NCBI GenBank assembly: GCA_003021685.1
Contig: PXRO01000026.1
Span: 1 to 39,677, forward strand
Direction of reading: 5' to 3'
Source: Halobacteriales archaeon QS_4_62_28
GTDB lineage: Archaea; Halobacteriota; Halobacteria; Halobacteriales; Haloarculaceae
Length of the DNA stretch: 39,677 bases
Shown here: piece by piece, positions 8,792-16,775 of the stretch
Layout of the letters: every line of letters begins with the position of its first letter
Position numbering within the stretch: the stretch's first letter is position 1
The notes under the pieces: generated by a model
What the model was told of the DNA's origin: nothing
Seen by the model: only the letters and a program-made list of their open reading frames with translations
Databases searched by the model: none
Made by a program: the position numbers and the translations under genes

Positions 8792-9000
8792 CTATTCGTC
8801 GAGACTGTCGATCCGCTCCCGGACCCACGCAGCGACGACTGCACCGGGATCGGTGCCGGCCACTTTTAAACGACCCGGTTCGCCGTCGTGGACGGGATAG
8901 CTCCCGACGACCACGTCGAAGCGGTCAAAAGCGTCGGCGACCGCCTCCAGCGTCACGTCGTCGGGTGTATCGCCCAGCCCCCGGTGACGATGACGGCGTC
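8792..9000 (-). pseudogene. Remnant of a CinA/MoaB-type molybdopterin-binding domain protein
   Basis: Read on the minus strand, the bases just after the Fe-S oxidoreductase stop encode DAVIVTGG, and after restoring one base (frameshift near 8976) GLGDTPDDVTLEAVADAF. This is the family signature GGxGxTxDDxT of MoaB/MogA/CinA domains. It continues with VVVGSYPVHDGEPGRLKVAGTDP and ends RERIDSLDE at a TAG (8794-8792). The part before DAVIVTGG is missing, because the Fe-S gene occupies that position. A central section also seems deleted, as full haloarchaeal CinA-like proteins are about 230-250 residues. It has no usable start codon. I read it as a decayed gene, with moderate confidence in the family. 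Confidence 0.6.
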
Positions 9001-11095
9001 AGGTGTTGGCGACAGTGCCCGCCGTTTCGAGTGCCTCGGCCAGCAGTTCGGTGACGCCGACGATGTCGAGGGCGTCCTCGTACCCCCCGGTCTTTCGCCC
9101 GTCTTCGTACATCGTCATGCACATCGGGCAAGCGACGACGAACCGATCCACTGCGGCCCCAGCGTCGGTGTCCTCGAGTGCTTCCCGGAGGCGTTCTTCG
9201 CTGGGTTTTGGCTCTTCGTCGAAGTCCATCCAGAGGCCGCCACCGCCGCCGCCACAGCAAAAGGAATCCGCGCGGTTGCGGGGCATTTCGTGGCGGTCGA
9301 CACCTGTGGCGTCAATCAGGTCCCGGGGAGCGTCGAACTCGCCGTTGTACCGCCCCAGGTGACAGGGGTCGTGGTACGTCACTGTATACTCGAGCGTATC
9401 GGGCACGGTCAGTTGACCGCTGTTGACCAGGTGGGCCACGACCTGCGTGTAGTGGGCTGCGTCGTCCTCGCTCCACTTACAGGCCTCGAACTCGGGATAC
9501 TCGTGTTTGAACGTGTTGAACGAGTGGGGATCGGTACAGACGATCTGATCGAACTCGCAGTCCTGGATCGCGGCGGTGTTGTCCTTGACGAGCATCTCGT
9601 AGAGGCCCTCCTCGCCGACGCGGCGCACGTCGTTGCCGTCGGTCTGCTCGTCCTCGTAGAGGATACCGTAGGACACGTCGGCGGCCTCGAACACGCGTGC
9701 GAGAGCCGTCGCAATCTCCTGGTTGCGGTCGTCGTAACTCGGGTAGTCGCCGACGTACCAGAGATAGTCGACGGGCTGCTCGCGAGCGTCGGGCACCTCG
9801 AAATCGAGTTCCTCGGTCCAGTCCGGACGCTTGCGTCCCGGATCGCCGAAGGTGTTACCCTGCTGGAAGACGTTCATCATGGCGTCCTGGACGTGCTCGT
9901 CCATCTGGCCGGATTCGGTCAGGCGGCGGTTCATCTCCGTGAACTGCGTGAGGTGGTCGATTTCGACTGGACAGGCGTCCATACAGGCCATGCAGGCCAT
10001 ACACGACTCCATCGTCCGAGCGTCGATAACGCTCGTGCCGCCGTCAGCGACGATATCGACCGGTTCACCGCCGGCGTCGCGCTTCTGGCGGTACTGCTTC
10101 AGGTCGAGAATCACGTTCCGGGGGTCCAGCGGTCGCCCGGAGGCCTTCGCGGGACAGGCCGACGAACAGCGCCCACACTTCGTACAGGCGTCGTGGTCGA
10201 GCAACTGTTTCCACGAGAAGTCGTCGATGTCGCTGGGACCGATCTCATCGGGACTGGCGTCCTCGGGTACGCCAGGCAGGCGCACCCCCGCCTTTTCGTC
10301 GCGGGTGACGACGTTGGCAAACGAAGAGAGCATGTGGAAGGGCTTGGCGTAGGGAATCCACGCGACGAAGGCGAGTGCCAGCAGCGAGTGGCTCCACCAG
10401 ACGAACGGATAGGCGGCGGTGGCCATCTCCGGCGTCACGCCGGCAGTAGCGAGCCATTCCTTGCCTGCCCACCCGACGAAACTCACCGTCTCGAAACTCA
10501 CGTCCCGCGTCGCACTCGTTCCGAGGATGCGGACCGACTCCGTCAGGTAACCGCCGACACCGAGCAAGAACAGCGCTCCGAGGAAGTAGTCGTCCTCACG
10601 GCCGGTGTGGCGGTCGTGCAGGCGGTCCATCCGCCGACCGTAGCGCCGCCAGAGTGCCACCCCGACGCCGACGACGAAAAGCAGCCCCATCGCGTCCATC
10701 ACCAGCGAGTACGAGAGGTAGAAATCGCCGACGAAAAACGAGTCGCCAGTCAGGGGGCGATAGAGATCCATATCGATGCCGAGGATGGTCGTCCCGATCA
10801 CCAGCGTCAGAAAGCCCCAGAAGACAAAGGTGTGCATCACGCCGGCGATGATATCGCGGTCGAACTGCTTGGCGTTAGTCAACGCCAGTCGCGCCCCCGT
10901 GAAAACGCGAGCGGGCAGGTCGTCTAGTCGCTCGAACGGGTCTTCGCTCGCTCGCGAGTAGCGAGTGATGCGCTCGTAGACGCCATACAAGAAGACGAGC
11001 AACGCCACCGCAGCGAGATAGTAGAAGACGGCCTTGCCGACGGGACCGATCTGCCAGAACGTCGGTCTGGTGACTCCTTGCAACGGGACTGTCAT
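8999..11095 (-). CDS. Membrane Fe-S oxidoreductase, EtfD/HdrD-like
   Basis: A 698-residue protein. The N-terminal third is a membrane domain of about five helices (residues 22-255) like the cytochrome b-type NarI/DsrM domains. Two 4Fe-4S motifs follow: Cys304/307/310 with Cys314-Pro, and Cys365/368/371 with Cys375-Pro. A C-terminal heterodisulfide-reductase CCG domain has YHDPCHLGRY, FCCGGGGGGLW and VVACPMC. The architecture matches membrane EtfD/FadF-type proteins that pass electrons from ETF to quinone in fatty-acid oxidation, and also HdrD; the former is the better guess in a non-methanogen. In the first CCG repeat the cysteine seen in relatives is replaced (QTDGNDVRRVGEEG). No ETF genes are in the window. 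Confidence 0.85.
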   Translation of the reverse strand: MTVPLQGVTRPTFWQIGPVGKAVFYYLAAVALLVFLYGVYERITRYSRASEDPFERLDDLPARVFTGARLALTNAKQFDRDIIAGVMHTFVFWGFLTLVIGTTILGIDMDLYRPLTGDSFFVGDFYLSYSLVMDAMGLLFVVGVGVALWRRYGRRMDRLHDRHTGREDDYFLGALFLLGVGGYLTESVRILGTSATRDVSFETVSFVGWAGKEWLATAGVTPEMATAAYPFVWWSHSLLALAFVAWIPYAKPFHMLSSFANVVTRDEKAGVRLPGVPEDASPDEIGPSDIDDFSWKQLLDHDACTKCGRCSSACPAKASGRPLDPRNVILDLKQYRQKRDAGGEPVDIVADGGTSVIDARTMESCMACMACMDACPVEIDHLTQFTEMNRRLTESGQMDEHVQDAMMNVFQQGNTFGDPGRKRPDWTEELDFEVPDAREQPVDYLWYVGDYPSYDDRNQEIATALARVFEAADVSYGILYEDEQTDGNDVRRVGEEGLYEMLVKDNTAAIQDCEFDQIVCTDPHSFNTFKHEYPEFEACKWSEDDAAHYTQVVAHLVNSGQLTVPDTLEYTVTYHDPCHLGRYNGEFDAPRDLIDATGVDRHEMPRNRADSFCCGGGGGGLWMDFDEEPKPSEERLREALEDTDAGAAVDRFVVACPMCMTMYEDGRKTGGYEDALDIVGVTELLAEALETAGTVANT

Positions 11096-11232
11096 GTTTT
11101 AACACGGTCAGGTAACCGCTTAAGGTTTGCTCCGAACGCGTTCCGTCTCGCGGGAACGGTCACCCCGTTTGGAGTTGTTCGAGGTTCGGCCGTACGTCAG
11201 CCAGCGACACGGACCGGAGAACATGAGCAACA

Positions 11233-11242
11233 ATTATTTATC
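11233..11242 (+). promoter_or_regulatory. TATA-like box of the 11268 gene
   Basis: ATTATTTATC lies about 26-35 bases before the ATG at 11268, consistent with a leaderless transcript. The Fe-S oxidoreductase is transcribed divergently from the same 170-base gap. Confidence 0.5.
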
Positions 11243-11267
11243 GTCGAGACCGTAGAATTACGTTCCG

Positions 11268-11870
11268 ATGGACGAGAAGACCGAGGAACTCCGTGATATC
11301 TTCGTCGACGTGGCAGGCGAGGAGACTGTCACCGAGCAACAGGAGGCCAGTCACGGCTCGCTCCTGACCGACGAGGCGAGCGTCGAGGAGCGTCTGCTGG
11401 CGGTGATCGACCGACTGCGAGACCGTTTCGATGTCGACATACCCCTCGGCGACGACAGCCTGGTGACGGTGGTTCGGCGGTACTACGAGGGCGACGGCGA
11501 CAGCGAGATCGCCGACGCAATCGATGCCACACCCGACGATGTCTTTCGCGCACGCACTGCGCTGCATCTGCTCCGGGAAGAAGACACCGACGCGCCGTTC
11601 GACCTGGCCCGCCTGCACGACGACACCGACCCCGACGCACTCGCCGAGGAGTTCGACCGCTCGGAAAAAGCACTCGACCGCTACCAGCGCATCGCCGAGG
11701 CCCAGGCCCGAACGCGCCGAGTCGGTCAGCGCTTCCGGAGCGAGTTCGAGGACGTGCTCCACGACGCTGGCCTGTCGGCGATCATGACCGACACCATTCG
11801 CGAGGACGGCCTCGAAGAGGCGACTGAAGACATCGGGTCGCTCGAAGAAGACGCCGACGTTGACTTCTGA
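11268..11870 (+). CDS. Conserved haloarchaeal protein, 'conditioned medium-induced protein 4' type
   Basis: A 200-residue, strongly acidic soluble protein. The opening MDEKTEELRDIFVDV and the following EEQQE-type stretch are the hallmark of the haloarchaeal family annotated as conditioned medium-induced protein 4. A helix-turn-helix-like segment (SEIADAIDATPDDVFRARTALHLL, about residues 77-100) is followed by helical, charged sequence. No membrane segment or catalytic motif is visible, and its function is unknown. A regulator is possible but unproven. The name is recalled from the family's N-terminus rather than from a search. Confidence 0.72.
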   Translation: MDEKTEELRDIFVDVAGEETVTEQQEASHGSLLTDEASVEERLLAVIDRLRDRFDVDIPLGDDSLVTVVRRYYEGDGDSEIADAIDATPDDVFRARTALHLLREEDTDAPFDLARLHDDTDPDALAEEFDRSEKALDRYQRIAEAQARTRRVGQRFRSEFEDVLHDAGLSAIMTDTIREDGLEEATEDIGSLEEDADVDF

Positions 11871-11954
11871 GCGAGTACCTTTTTGCTCGTCGGGTTTCCT
11901 CGCTCACTGCGTTCGCTGCGGGAACCGCTCCTCGAAAAATCTACGCTAAAAAGG

Positions 11955-11979
11955 CCGTGACTCGCTTCGCTCGTCACGG
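11955..11979. terminator. Hairpin between convergent genes
   Basis: CCGTGAC (11955-11961) pairs with GTCACGG (11973-11979) around a CGCTTCGCT loop. It lies between the convergent 11268 gene and the radical SAM gene, and T-runs sit nearby (11879-11885). It is a plausible bidirectional transcription terminator. Confidence 0.45.
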
Positions 11980-12008
11980 TGAATCGCCTCCCGCCGGTCG
12001 GCGAACGA

Positions 12009-13040
12009 TCAATCTCCGGCCGCCGACTGACCGCTACCACTCCGCCCCGACGACAGCGGTGTCCGTTCCACGACAGTCCCGTCGTAGGTCGGGTGTTGTT
12101 CGATTATCTCGCCTTTGTCCACGTCGCCCTCCTCGACCATCTCTTCGAGGAGCCACCAGGCGAGTTCGACATGGTCGGATTTGACAGTGTAGAATTCTTC
12201 GGGGACGCCCAGGTCGTCCAGACGGGCCTCGCTAACCCACGCCTTGCCGTAGACGAGGGTGCCGTCGTCGGTGATCTCGTCGAACTCCCGGCTGATGGTG
12301 CGAGCCATGCGCTTCATGCGCGAGCGGTGCTGGGCGGCGTCCTTGAAGACGCTGGTACAGAAGTAGACCTTCTCGTGGTCGCCCATCGTCTCCAGGATTC
12401 CGTGGCTCCCTTCGACGGCGCTCATGTGGCCGTCCTTGCGCTCGAAGCCCTCCTCCTGCATCCGGCGGAAGTTCCCGTCGGACATCTCGAACTCGTTGAT
12501 GTTACAGAAGTCGGCCGCGCCCTCGTCGAGGAATTCGAGGAACTCCTCCTCGGCGCGGATGCCGGGAATCTCGAAGGCCGGCGTGAGGCCTTCTTCGCGT
12601 GCGATAGGGAGGATTTCTTCCCACTCGGTGCCATGTAAGTCGCCCCACTGTTCGAGCGGCGGGTGAAAGCGAATCTCGTCGAGGCCGGCCTCGCTGAGGC
12701 GGCGCATGTTCTCGCGGCCGCCGGTGATGCCCGTATAGAGGTGGGTGTGGTGGTCCTCGCCGAATTCGTCTTTCAGCAGGGAGAGGTAGTGACAGGTCCG
12801 GTCGAGCGCTTCCTGGGGTTCGCCGCCGGTGATCGAGGTTCCGAGTGCGTCCATCAGTTTCGCCTCGGTCAGTACGTCCTCGTCGCTCTCGACTGGACGT
12901 TCGTTAGCATATACCTGATCGACGTTCTTGCGGTTCTCACCCAGCGGGCAGTAAAAGCAATCGCGCTGATCACAGTACCCGTAGACGAAAAGTACCATCT
13001 TGCCGCCCTCGGCGCACTGCTCACAGCCCTTCGAGATCAT
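12009..13040 (-). CDS. Radical SAM protein
   Basis: A 343-residue protein with a radical S-adenosylmethionine core. The cluster-binding cysteines are Cys23-X4-Cys28-X2-Cys31 (CDQRDCFYC), which differs by one residue from the usual CX3CX2C spacing. A CEQC pair (Cys6, Cys9) precedes it and could hold metal. SITGGEP (about 87-95) is the conserved SAM-contact motif. The barrel continues with YTGITGG, IRFHPPLEQWG and a CNINEFEMSDGNF segment. The C-terminal 100 residues are specific and end in a Ser/Gly tail. The reaction is unknown, and no partner gene is adjacent. Confidence 0.85.
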   Translation of the reverse strand: MISKGCEQCAEGGKMVLFVYGYCDQRDCFYCPLGENRKNVDQVYANERPVESDEDVLTEAKLMDALGTSITGGEPQEALDRTCHYLSLLKDEFGEDHHTHLYTGITGGRENMRRLSEAGLDEIRFHPPLEQWGDLHGTEWEEILPIAREEGLTPAFEIPGIRAEEEFLEFLDEGAADFCNINEFEMSDGNFRRMQEEGFERKDGHMSAVEGSHGILETMGDHEKVYFCTSVFKDAAQHRSRMKRMARTISREFDEITDDGTLVYGKAWVSEARLDDLGVPEEFYTVKSDHVELAWWLLEEMVEEGDVDKGEIIEQHPTYDGTVVERTPLSSGRSGSGQSAAGD

Positions 13041-13150
13041 TCAGTACTACGCCTTGCTCGTCCAGCGGCAAAAAGTGTCCGAAACGTGATCGCTACAATC
13101 CGATTTTGAGCCAAAGTCGTTTATTACTGACAGGGGTGCACAGTAGCGGT

Positions 13151-13488
13151 ATGGACAAGGACCGTTCACGACGCGACTACCTCCGACTGCTCGCAGCGGC
13201 CAGCGTCGGCGCGGTCGCTGGCTGTACAGACGGTTCAAGGCGACTGCCCCGGGGTGAGTTCACGAGCGTGATCAGCAGGCCGTCGAGGTTGAGGACGGCA
13301 TCGAGGTGCCACCAGAAGAGATGCTCGGACGCTGGGAGCAGCAGTCTGACCCCCTGACAGTCACCCCGCCATACGACGAGCGTATCCGGGAGTTCGAGCA
13401 GTACTTCAGCGAGGAGATGTCGGCCATCGGTGACGAGGAACTCGATCAGGAACGATCGATGCTCGAGCGAATTCTGGCGGCGGCCTGA
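13151..13488 (+). pseudogene. Broken Tat lipoprotein gene
   Basis: The ATG at 13151 opens a clear lipoprotein signal: SRRDYLRLLAAASVGAVAGC, with twin arginine at residues 7-8 and lipobox Cys25. After about 30 residues the frame becomes arginine-rich and ends near 13357. In the frame one base back, an acidic haloarchaeal-looking sequence (DQQAVEVEDGIEVPPEEML, then FEQYFSEEMSAIGDEELDQER) runs from about 13261 to a TGA at 13488. It has no good start and is preceded by a stop at 13255. The two halves look like one small lipoprotein gene joined by a deletion or frameshift. A short tail encoded from GTG 13306 is the only intact alternative. Function unknown. Confidence 0.6.
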
Positions 13489-13591
13489 TACTGTCGGATG
13501 ACTGTCAGTTCGGGCCACGCAGGCTGACAGAGTCAGGGGCGTCCGTATCCGTTGGTACGGCTTTCTTGTCGCTGGCGAGTAACGTGGCGGT

Positions 13592-14074
13592 ATGGCGACC
13601 GACGAGGAATCGAGCGGGACGGTAATCGAGCAGTCCGTTGAACTCTCCGAACGAGTGATCCGTGGCATCGAAATCGCGGCGGCGTTCGTCCTCGTGGTGC
13701 TCTTTGGCATCGGCGTCCTCGATCTCAGCGGACAGATCGTCGCGGCCGTCCTCGATGGCACCATCAGCGACCCGCTCGTCGTCGTCGGGTTCATCGACAC
13801 CGCGCTCTTGCTGTTTATCATCGTCGAAGTGTACCAGACCGTCGTCGCCTACGTCCGGTCGAACGACACCCGTCGAATCGTCCGATTGGTCATTCTCACC
13901 GGCGTGATCGCACTGGTCCGGAAAGCCATCGTCTTCCGGACCGGCGAGTACAGTTCCGAACAGGCGGCGCTGACGGCCGCTGTTGCGTATACGCTCCTGA
14001 TCGCCGGTCTCGCACTCCTGCTGTACGTCAGTCAGTCGACGATGACCGTCCAGCAGACATCAACGGATGGATGA
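13592..14074 (+). CDS. PsiE-like (phosphate-starvation-inducible) membrane protein
   Basis: A 160-residue protein with four hydrophobic segments (about residues 28-52, 62-85, 95-112 and 130-148). It has the family-typical centre VEVYQTVVAYVRSNDTRRIVRLVILTG, split here by a short basic loop. This matches the PsiE family, small inner-membrane proteins named for phosphate starvation in E. coli but without a known mechanism. No Pho genes are nearby. It is followed by a small hairpin (14092-14108). Confidence 0.78.
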   Translation: MATDEESSGTVIEQSVELSERVIRGIEIAAAFVLVVLFGIGVLDLSGQIVAAVLDGTISDPLVVVGFIDTALLLFIIVEVYQTVVAYVRSNDTRRIVRLVILTGVIALVRKAIVFRTGEYSSEQAALTAAVAYTLLIAGLALLLYVSQSTMTVQQTSTDG

Positions 14075-14469
14075 TATTGACGGTATCCTATCGACTCTCG
14101 AAGAGTTGTAGATAAGAATATGGGCCATATATTATCGAAAGGGGCTGCTTCTTATCCATATATTTGCTTGTTATGTCTAAAAATTGCTTTTTGCTTGTAT
14201 TTATGTGACCTCGTTGGATAAATACGACTGTCGGACAGTGGTAATGCGGTTTTTGTAGACAGCGCGTGTCAGTAGGGATGGGTCGTCGGCTACGAGAGGG
14301 GCCGGTGCTCTCCGCCGCCCACCGGTGTGACGATTCGCCTGGACGGTCCAGAAATCCGCCCGGAGTGCACCTGTCGCGCCCGTCGACGGGAGGACGACCG
14401 CTAGCAAGTGGCGTATCGGGATCTGCCGCCTGGCGGAGAGAGCAACGTGATCGATTGACCACCGAGCGG
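14075..14469. other. Non-coding region, AT-rich then GC-rich
   Basis: A terminator-like hairpin (ACTCT-CGA-AGAGT core, 14092-14108) follows the PsiE-like gene. Next is a markedly AT-rich 120 bases with the inverted repeats ATATGG-G-CCATAT (14118-14130) and GATAAG/CTTATC (14111-14116 / 14151-14156). The remaining 200 bases are GC-rich. Open frames there are arginine-rich and not convincing. The sharp change in base composition near 14270 may mark an old junction. Confidence 0.5.
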
Positions 14470-14769
14470 TCAGAAGAACGAGCGAAGACGGTCGAATACC
14501 GAGTCGGCCGGGCCAGTCGATCGCATCGACGGGCGAGCGATTGTCCTGCCGGGGAGTTTCAGCGCTGGCTGATCGAGACCGTCGACGGCCTCGTACGCGA
14601 CGACGACGGCGACGAGGTTGCCAACCGCCTCGGCCTCGACGCGGCCGACGCCGGCGCAGTCGGTCACCGGATCCTCGGCGAACCACAGCGCCTCGTCGAT
14701 GTCGGTGACCGGCGGTCGGCGGTGTTCGACCCACGCACGGTCTCTGATGTCGTCAATCTCGGAGGCCAT
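14470..14769 (-). CDS. Hypothetical protein, last gene of the oxidoreductase operon
   Basis: A 99-residue frame starting 6 bases after the stop of the Gfo/Idh/MocA gene at 14776. Its first 70 residues are acidic and mixed in the way real haloarchaeal proteins are (MASEIDDIRDRAWVEH, then TDIDEALWFAEDP). The last 25 (GRTIARPSMRST) are less so, and it ends FDRLRSFF. I do not recognise a family. No membrane segment or metal motif is visible. The short spacing argues for co-transcription with the two oxidoreductases. It may be a real accessory protein or a truncated one. Confidence 0.5.
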   Translation of the reverse strand: MASEIDDIRDRAWVEHRRPPVTDIDEALWFAEDPVTDCAGVGRVEAEAVGNLVAVVVAYEAVDGLDQPALKLPGRTIARPSMRSTGPADSVFDRLRSFF

Positions 14770-14775
14770 GCGACG

Positions 14776-15771
14776 TCAGGCGACTTCGCTGATCACGACC
14801 GGTTCGCCCCCTCTGGCGGCGGCGTAGGCGGCCTGGATCACTTCGATATCGTGGATAGCGTGGGCACCGGTCTTGGCCGGGGAGCGGTCCTCCCGCACGG
14901 CGGCGACGAAGTCCTCGACGAGGCCGCGGTTCGGGTCGGGGCCCCAGAACACCGAATGGATACCGGGGTCGCCGGTGTCGCGGGTCTGTTTGACCGTCTG
15001 GTCGAAGCAGTCCACCTCGACGACGCCGTCGGTCCCTACGAGTTTCAGCGTCGCACTGCCCCAGGTGTCGTACTCGTCGGGTTTGCTCCAGGAGCCATCG
15101 AGCGTGAAGGCCGTGCCGTCGGTCAGTTCCATCGAGAGCAGGTTCACGTCCTCGACTGCGATGTCGTGGAAGCGCGTGCCGGTTTCGGCGTACACCTCGC
15201 GCACGTCTTCGCCGGTCAGCCAGCGGACGGCATCCAGCACGTGGACCGTGTGGTCCATTACAGCGCCGCCACCGGCGCGGTCGGGGTCGGCGAACCAGCC
15301 ACCGGGCATCTGGCCGCGGTTCGTCCCGCTGAGGAAGGCCAGGTCGCCGAGCGTCCCTGCTTCGAGGGCGTCCCTGGCGTTCAGCATGGGCTGGCTGAAC
15401 CTGAGCGGGAGGGCGACGCCGAGGTGGACGCCCGCCGTCTCACAGGCCTCGACCGTGGCACGCGCGTCCTCGACAGTCGGTGCGAGGGGTTTCTCACAGA
15501 GCACGTCGACGCCGGCCTCGGCGGCGAGTTCGATCCATTCGCGGTGGGCGGCGTTTGCCGAGCAGACGACCACGCCGTCGGCCCGGTCCAGTAGTGTCCC
15601 GGGAGCGTACGCCTCGGTCCCGTACTCCCCGGCTTTCCCCTCGGTTGCGTCGGTGTGGGCTTCGTCGCCGGCGACGCCGACGAGCGTTGCGTCTTCGATA
15701 TCATCCAGTACGCCGGCGTAGGCGTCGGCGTGCAGATGCTCGACCGAGAGGATGCCGATCTCGATGGTCAT
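14776..15771 (-). CDS. Gfo/Idh/MocA-family oxidoreductase
   Basis: A 331-residue NAD(P)-dependent sugar or sugar-alcohol dehydrogenase candidate. It has the conserved EKP lysine (VLCEKPLAPT, about residues 92-101) and the helix bearing the conserved histidine (MDHTVHVLDAVRWL). The usual N-terminal GxGxxG/A nucleotide loop is replaced by GILSVEHLHADAY, so cofactor binding may differ. Its ATG overlaps the stop of the upstream oxidoreductase (ATGA), so the two are translationally coupled. Together with the nearby isomerase and ABC importer it points to catabolism of an unidentified sugar or polyol. Confidence 0.88.
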   Translation of the reverse strand: MTIEIGILSVEHLHADAYAGVLDDIEDATLVGVAGDEAHTDATEGKAGEYGTEAYAPGTLLDRADGVVVCSANAAHREWIELAAEAGVDVLCEKPLAPTVEDARATVEACETAGVHLGVALPLRFSQPMLNARDALEAGTLGDLAFLSGTNRGQMPGGWFADPDRAGGGAVMDHTVHVLDAVRWLTGEDVREVYAETGTRFHDIAVEDVNLLSMELTDGTAFTLDGSWSKPDEYDTWGSATLKLVGTDGVVEVDCFDQTVKQTRDTGDPGIHSVFWGPDPNRGLVEDFVAAVREDRSPAKTGAHAIHDIEVIQAAYAAARGGEPVVISEVA

Positions 15772-16775
15772 GCTGTCACCTCCGACACCGTGACCGGTTC
15801 ACCGCGCTCGCCGGACGCGATGGCAGCCAGTGCAATCCGGACCGCCTCGCGGGCCTCGTGTGCGCCGACAGCGGGGTCGGTCCCGGACTCGACACACTCG
15901 ACGAAGTGACGGAGTTCGCGGGTGTAGGGGCTGACTCTGAACGCCCCCGCCGCAGGGTCCATCTCGCCGCCGGTGTCGCCGGTGAACCGCACCGGGTGCT
16001 CGTCGCGGGTGTCGTACTCCAGGCTCCCCTCGTCGCCGGCGAACTCGAAGCCAGTGGTGAAGTCCATCTGGTCGGGATAGGCCCACGAGGCCTCGACGTA
16101 GCCAGCGGTGCCGTCGGCAAACCGGAGGTCGACGCCGGCGTGTTCGTGGCGGTGGCCCTCCTCGCTCGTCCAGGTCGTCGACCGGGTGAACACGCGCTCG
16201 ACGTCGCCGACGATCCAGCGGAGGTAATCGAAGTCGTGGATGGCCATATCCAGCAGGACGCCGCCGCTTTGTTCGACATCACTGAACCAGTTGTCGGAAC
16301 CGTACTTGGGCGGCGGCGAGAGGCGCTCGGCCCGCATCGTCCCGAGTTGTCCCAGTTCGCCGGCGTCGATGCGGTCCTTCGCGGTCAGATACGAGGGGAA
16401 AAAGCGCAGGACGTGGCCCACCATGAATGGGACGCCCGTTTCTTCGACGGTCGCTACGAGGGAGTCGGCCTCGGCCATCGTCCGTGTCATGGGCTTCTCA
16501 CAGAACACGGCCAGGCCGCGCTCGGCCCCCGCAGTCGCGTAGTCGTGGTGGGTCGGTGTCGGCGTGCACACGTCGAGTATCGTTATGTCGGCCTCGTCGA
16601 GCATCGTCTCGGGATCGTCGTACGCCGTCCCGTCGGGCGTGTGTTCGTCGACGAACTCGTCGAGATTGTCACCCGTCGATGCCACGGCGACCACTTCGGC
16701 GTCGCCGATTGTCGCGTAACTGTTGGCATGGGTCGTGGCCATCACGCCACTGCCGAGTAAACCTACGCGTTGCAT
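15768..16775 (-). CDS. Gfo/Idh/MocA-family oxidoreductase
   Basis: A 335-residue member of the same family, first gene of a minus-strand operon. The nucleotide-binding loop is GLLGSGVMATTHANSY, the lysine motif FCEKPMTRTM, and the active-site helix MAIHDFDYLRW. I start it at ATG 16775, where the protein opens with MQRVGLLGSG directly into the Rossmann strand; a start at 16802 would add nine atypical residues. A TATA-like CTTTTATGC lies about 25-33 bases before the ATG on the minus strand. It is coupled by a four-base overlap to the next oxidoreductase. Substrate unknown. Confidence 0.9.
   Translation of the reverse strand: MQRVGLLGSGVMATTHANSYATIGDAEVVAVASTGDNLDEFVDEHTPDGTAYDDPETMLDEADITILDVCTPTPTHHDYATAGAERGLAVFCEKPMTRTMAEADSLVATVEETGVPFMVGHVLRFFPSYLTAKDRIDAGELGQLGTMRAERLSPPPKYGSDNWFSDVEQSGGVLLDMAIHDFDYLRWIVGDVERVFTRSTTWTSEEGHRHEHAGVDLRFADGTAGYVEASWAYPDQMDFTTGFEFAGDEGSLEYDTRDEHPVRFTGDTGGEMDPAAGAFRVSPYTRELRHFVECVESGTDPAVGAHEAREAVRIALAAIASGERGEPVTVSEVTA

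Noticed and set aside
8888-10927. Very long open frame (679 codons) on the plus strand opposite the Fe-S oxidoreductase
   Set aside because: It is the mirror frame of a GC-rich acidic gene. It has no domain pattern, whereas the minus strand has clear Fe-S and membrane motifs.
14088-14462. 124-codon minus-strand frame after the PsiE-like gene
   Set aside because: It spans the AT/GC junction with un-haloarchaeal composition and no recognisable motif.
14266-16760. Long plus-strand frames opposite the two oxidoreductases
   Set aside because: Val/Gly/Arg-rich antisense composition with no motifs; the minus strand holds complete Gfo/Idh/MocA proteins.
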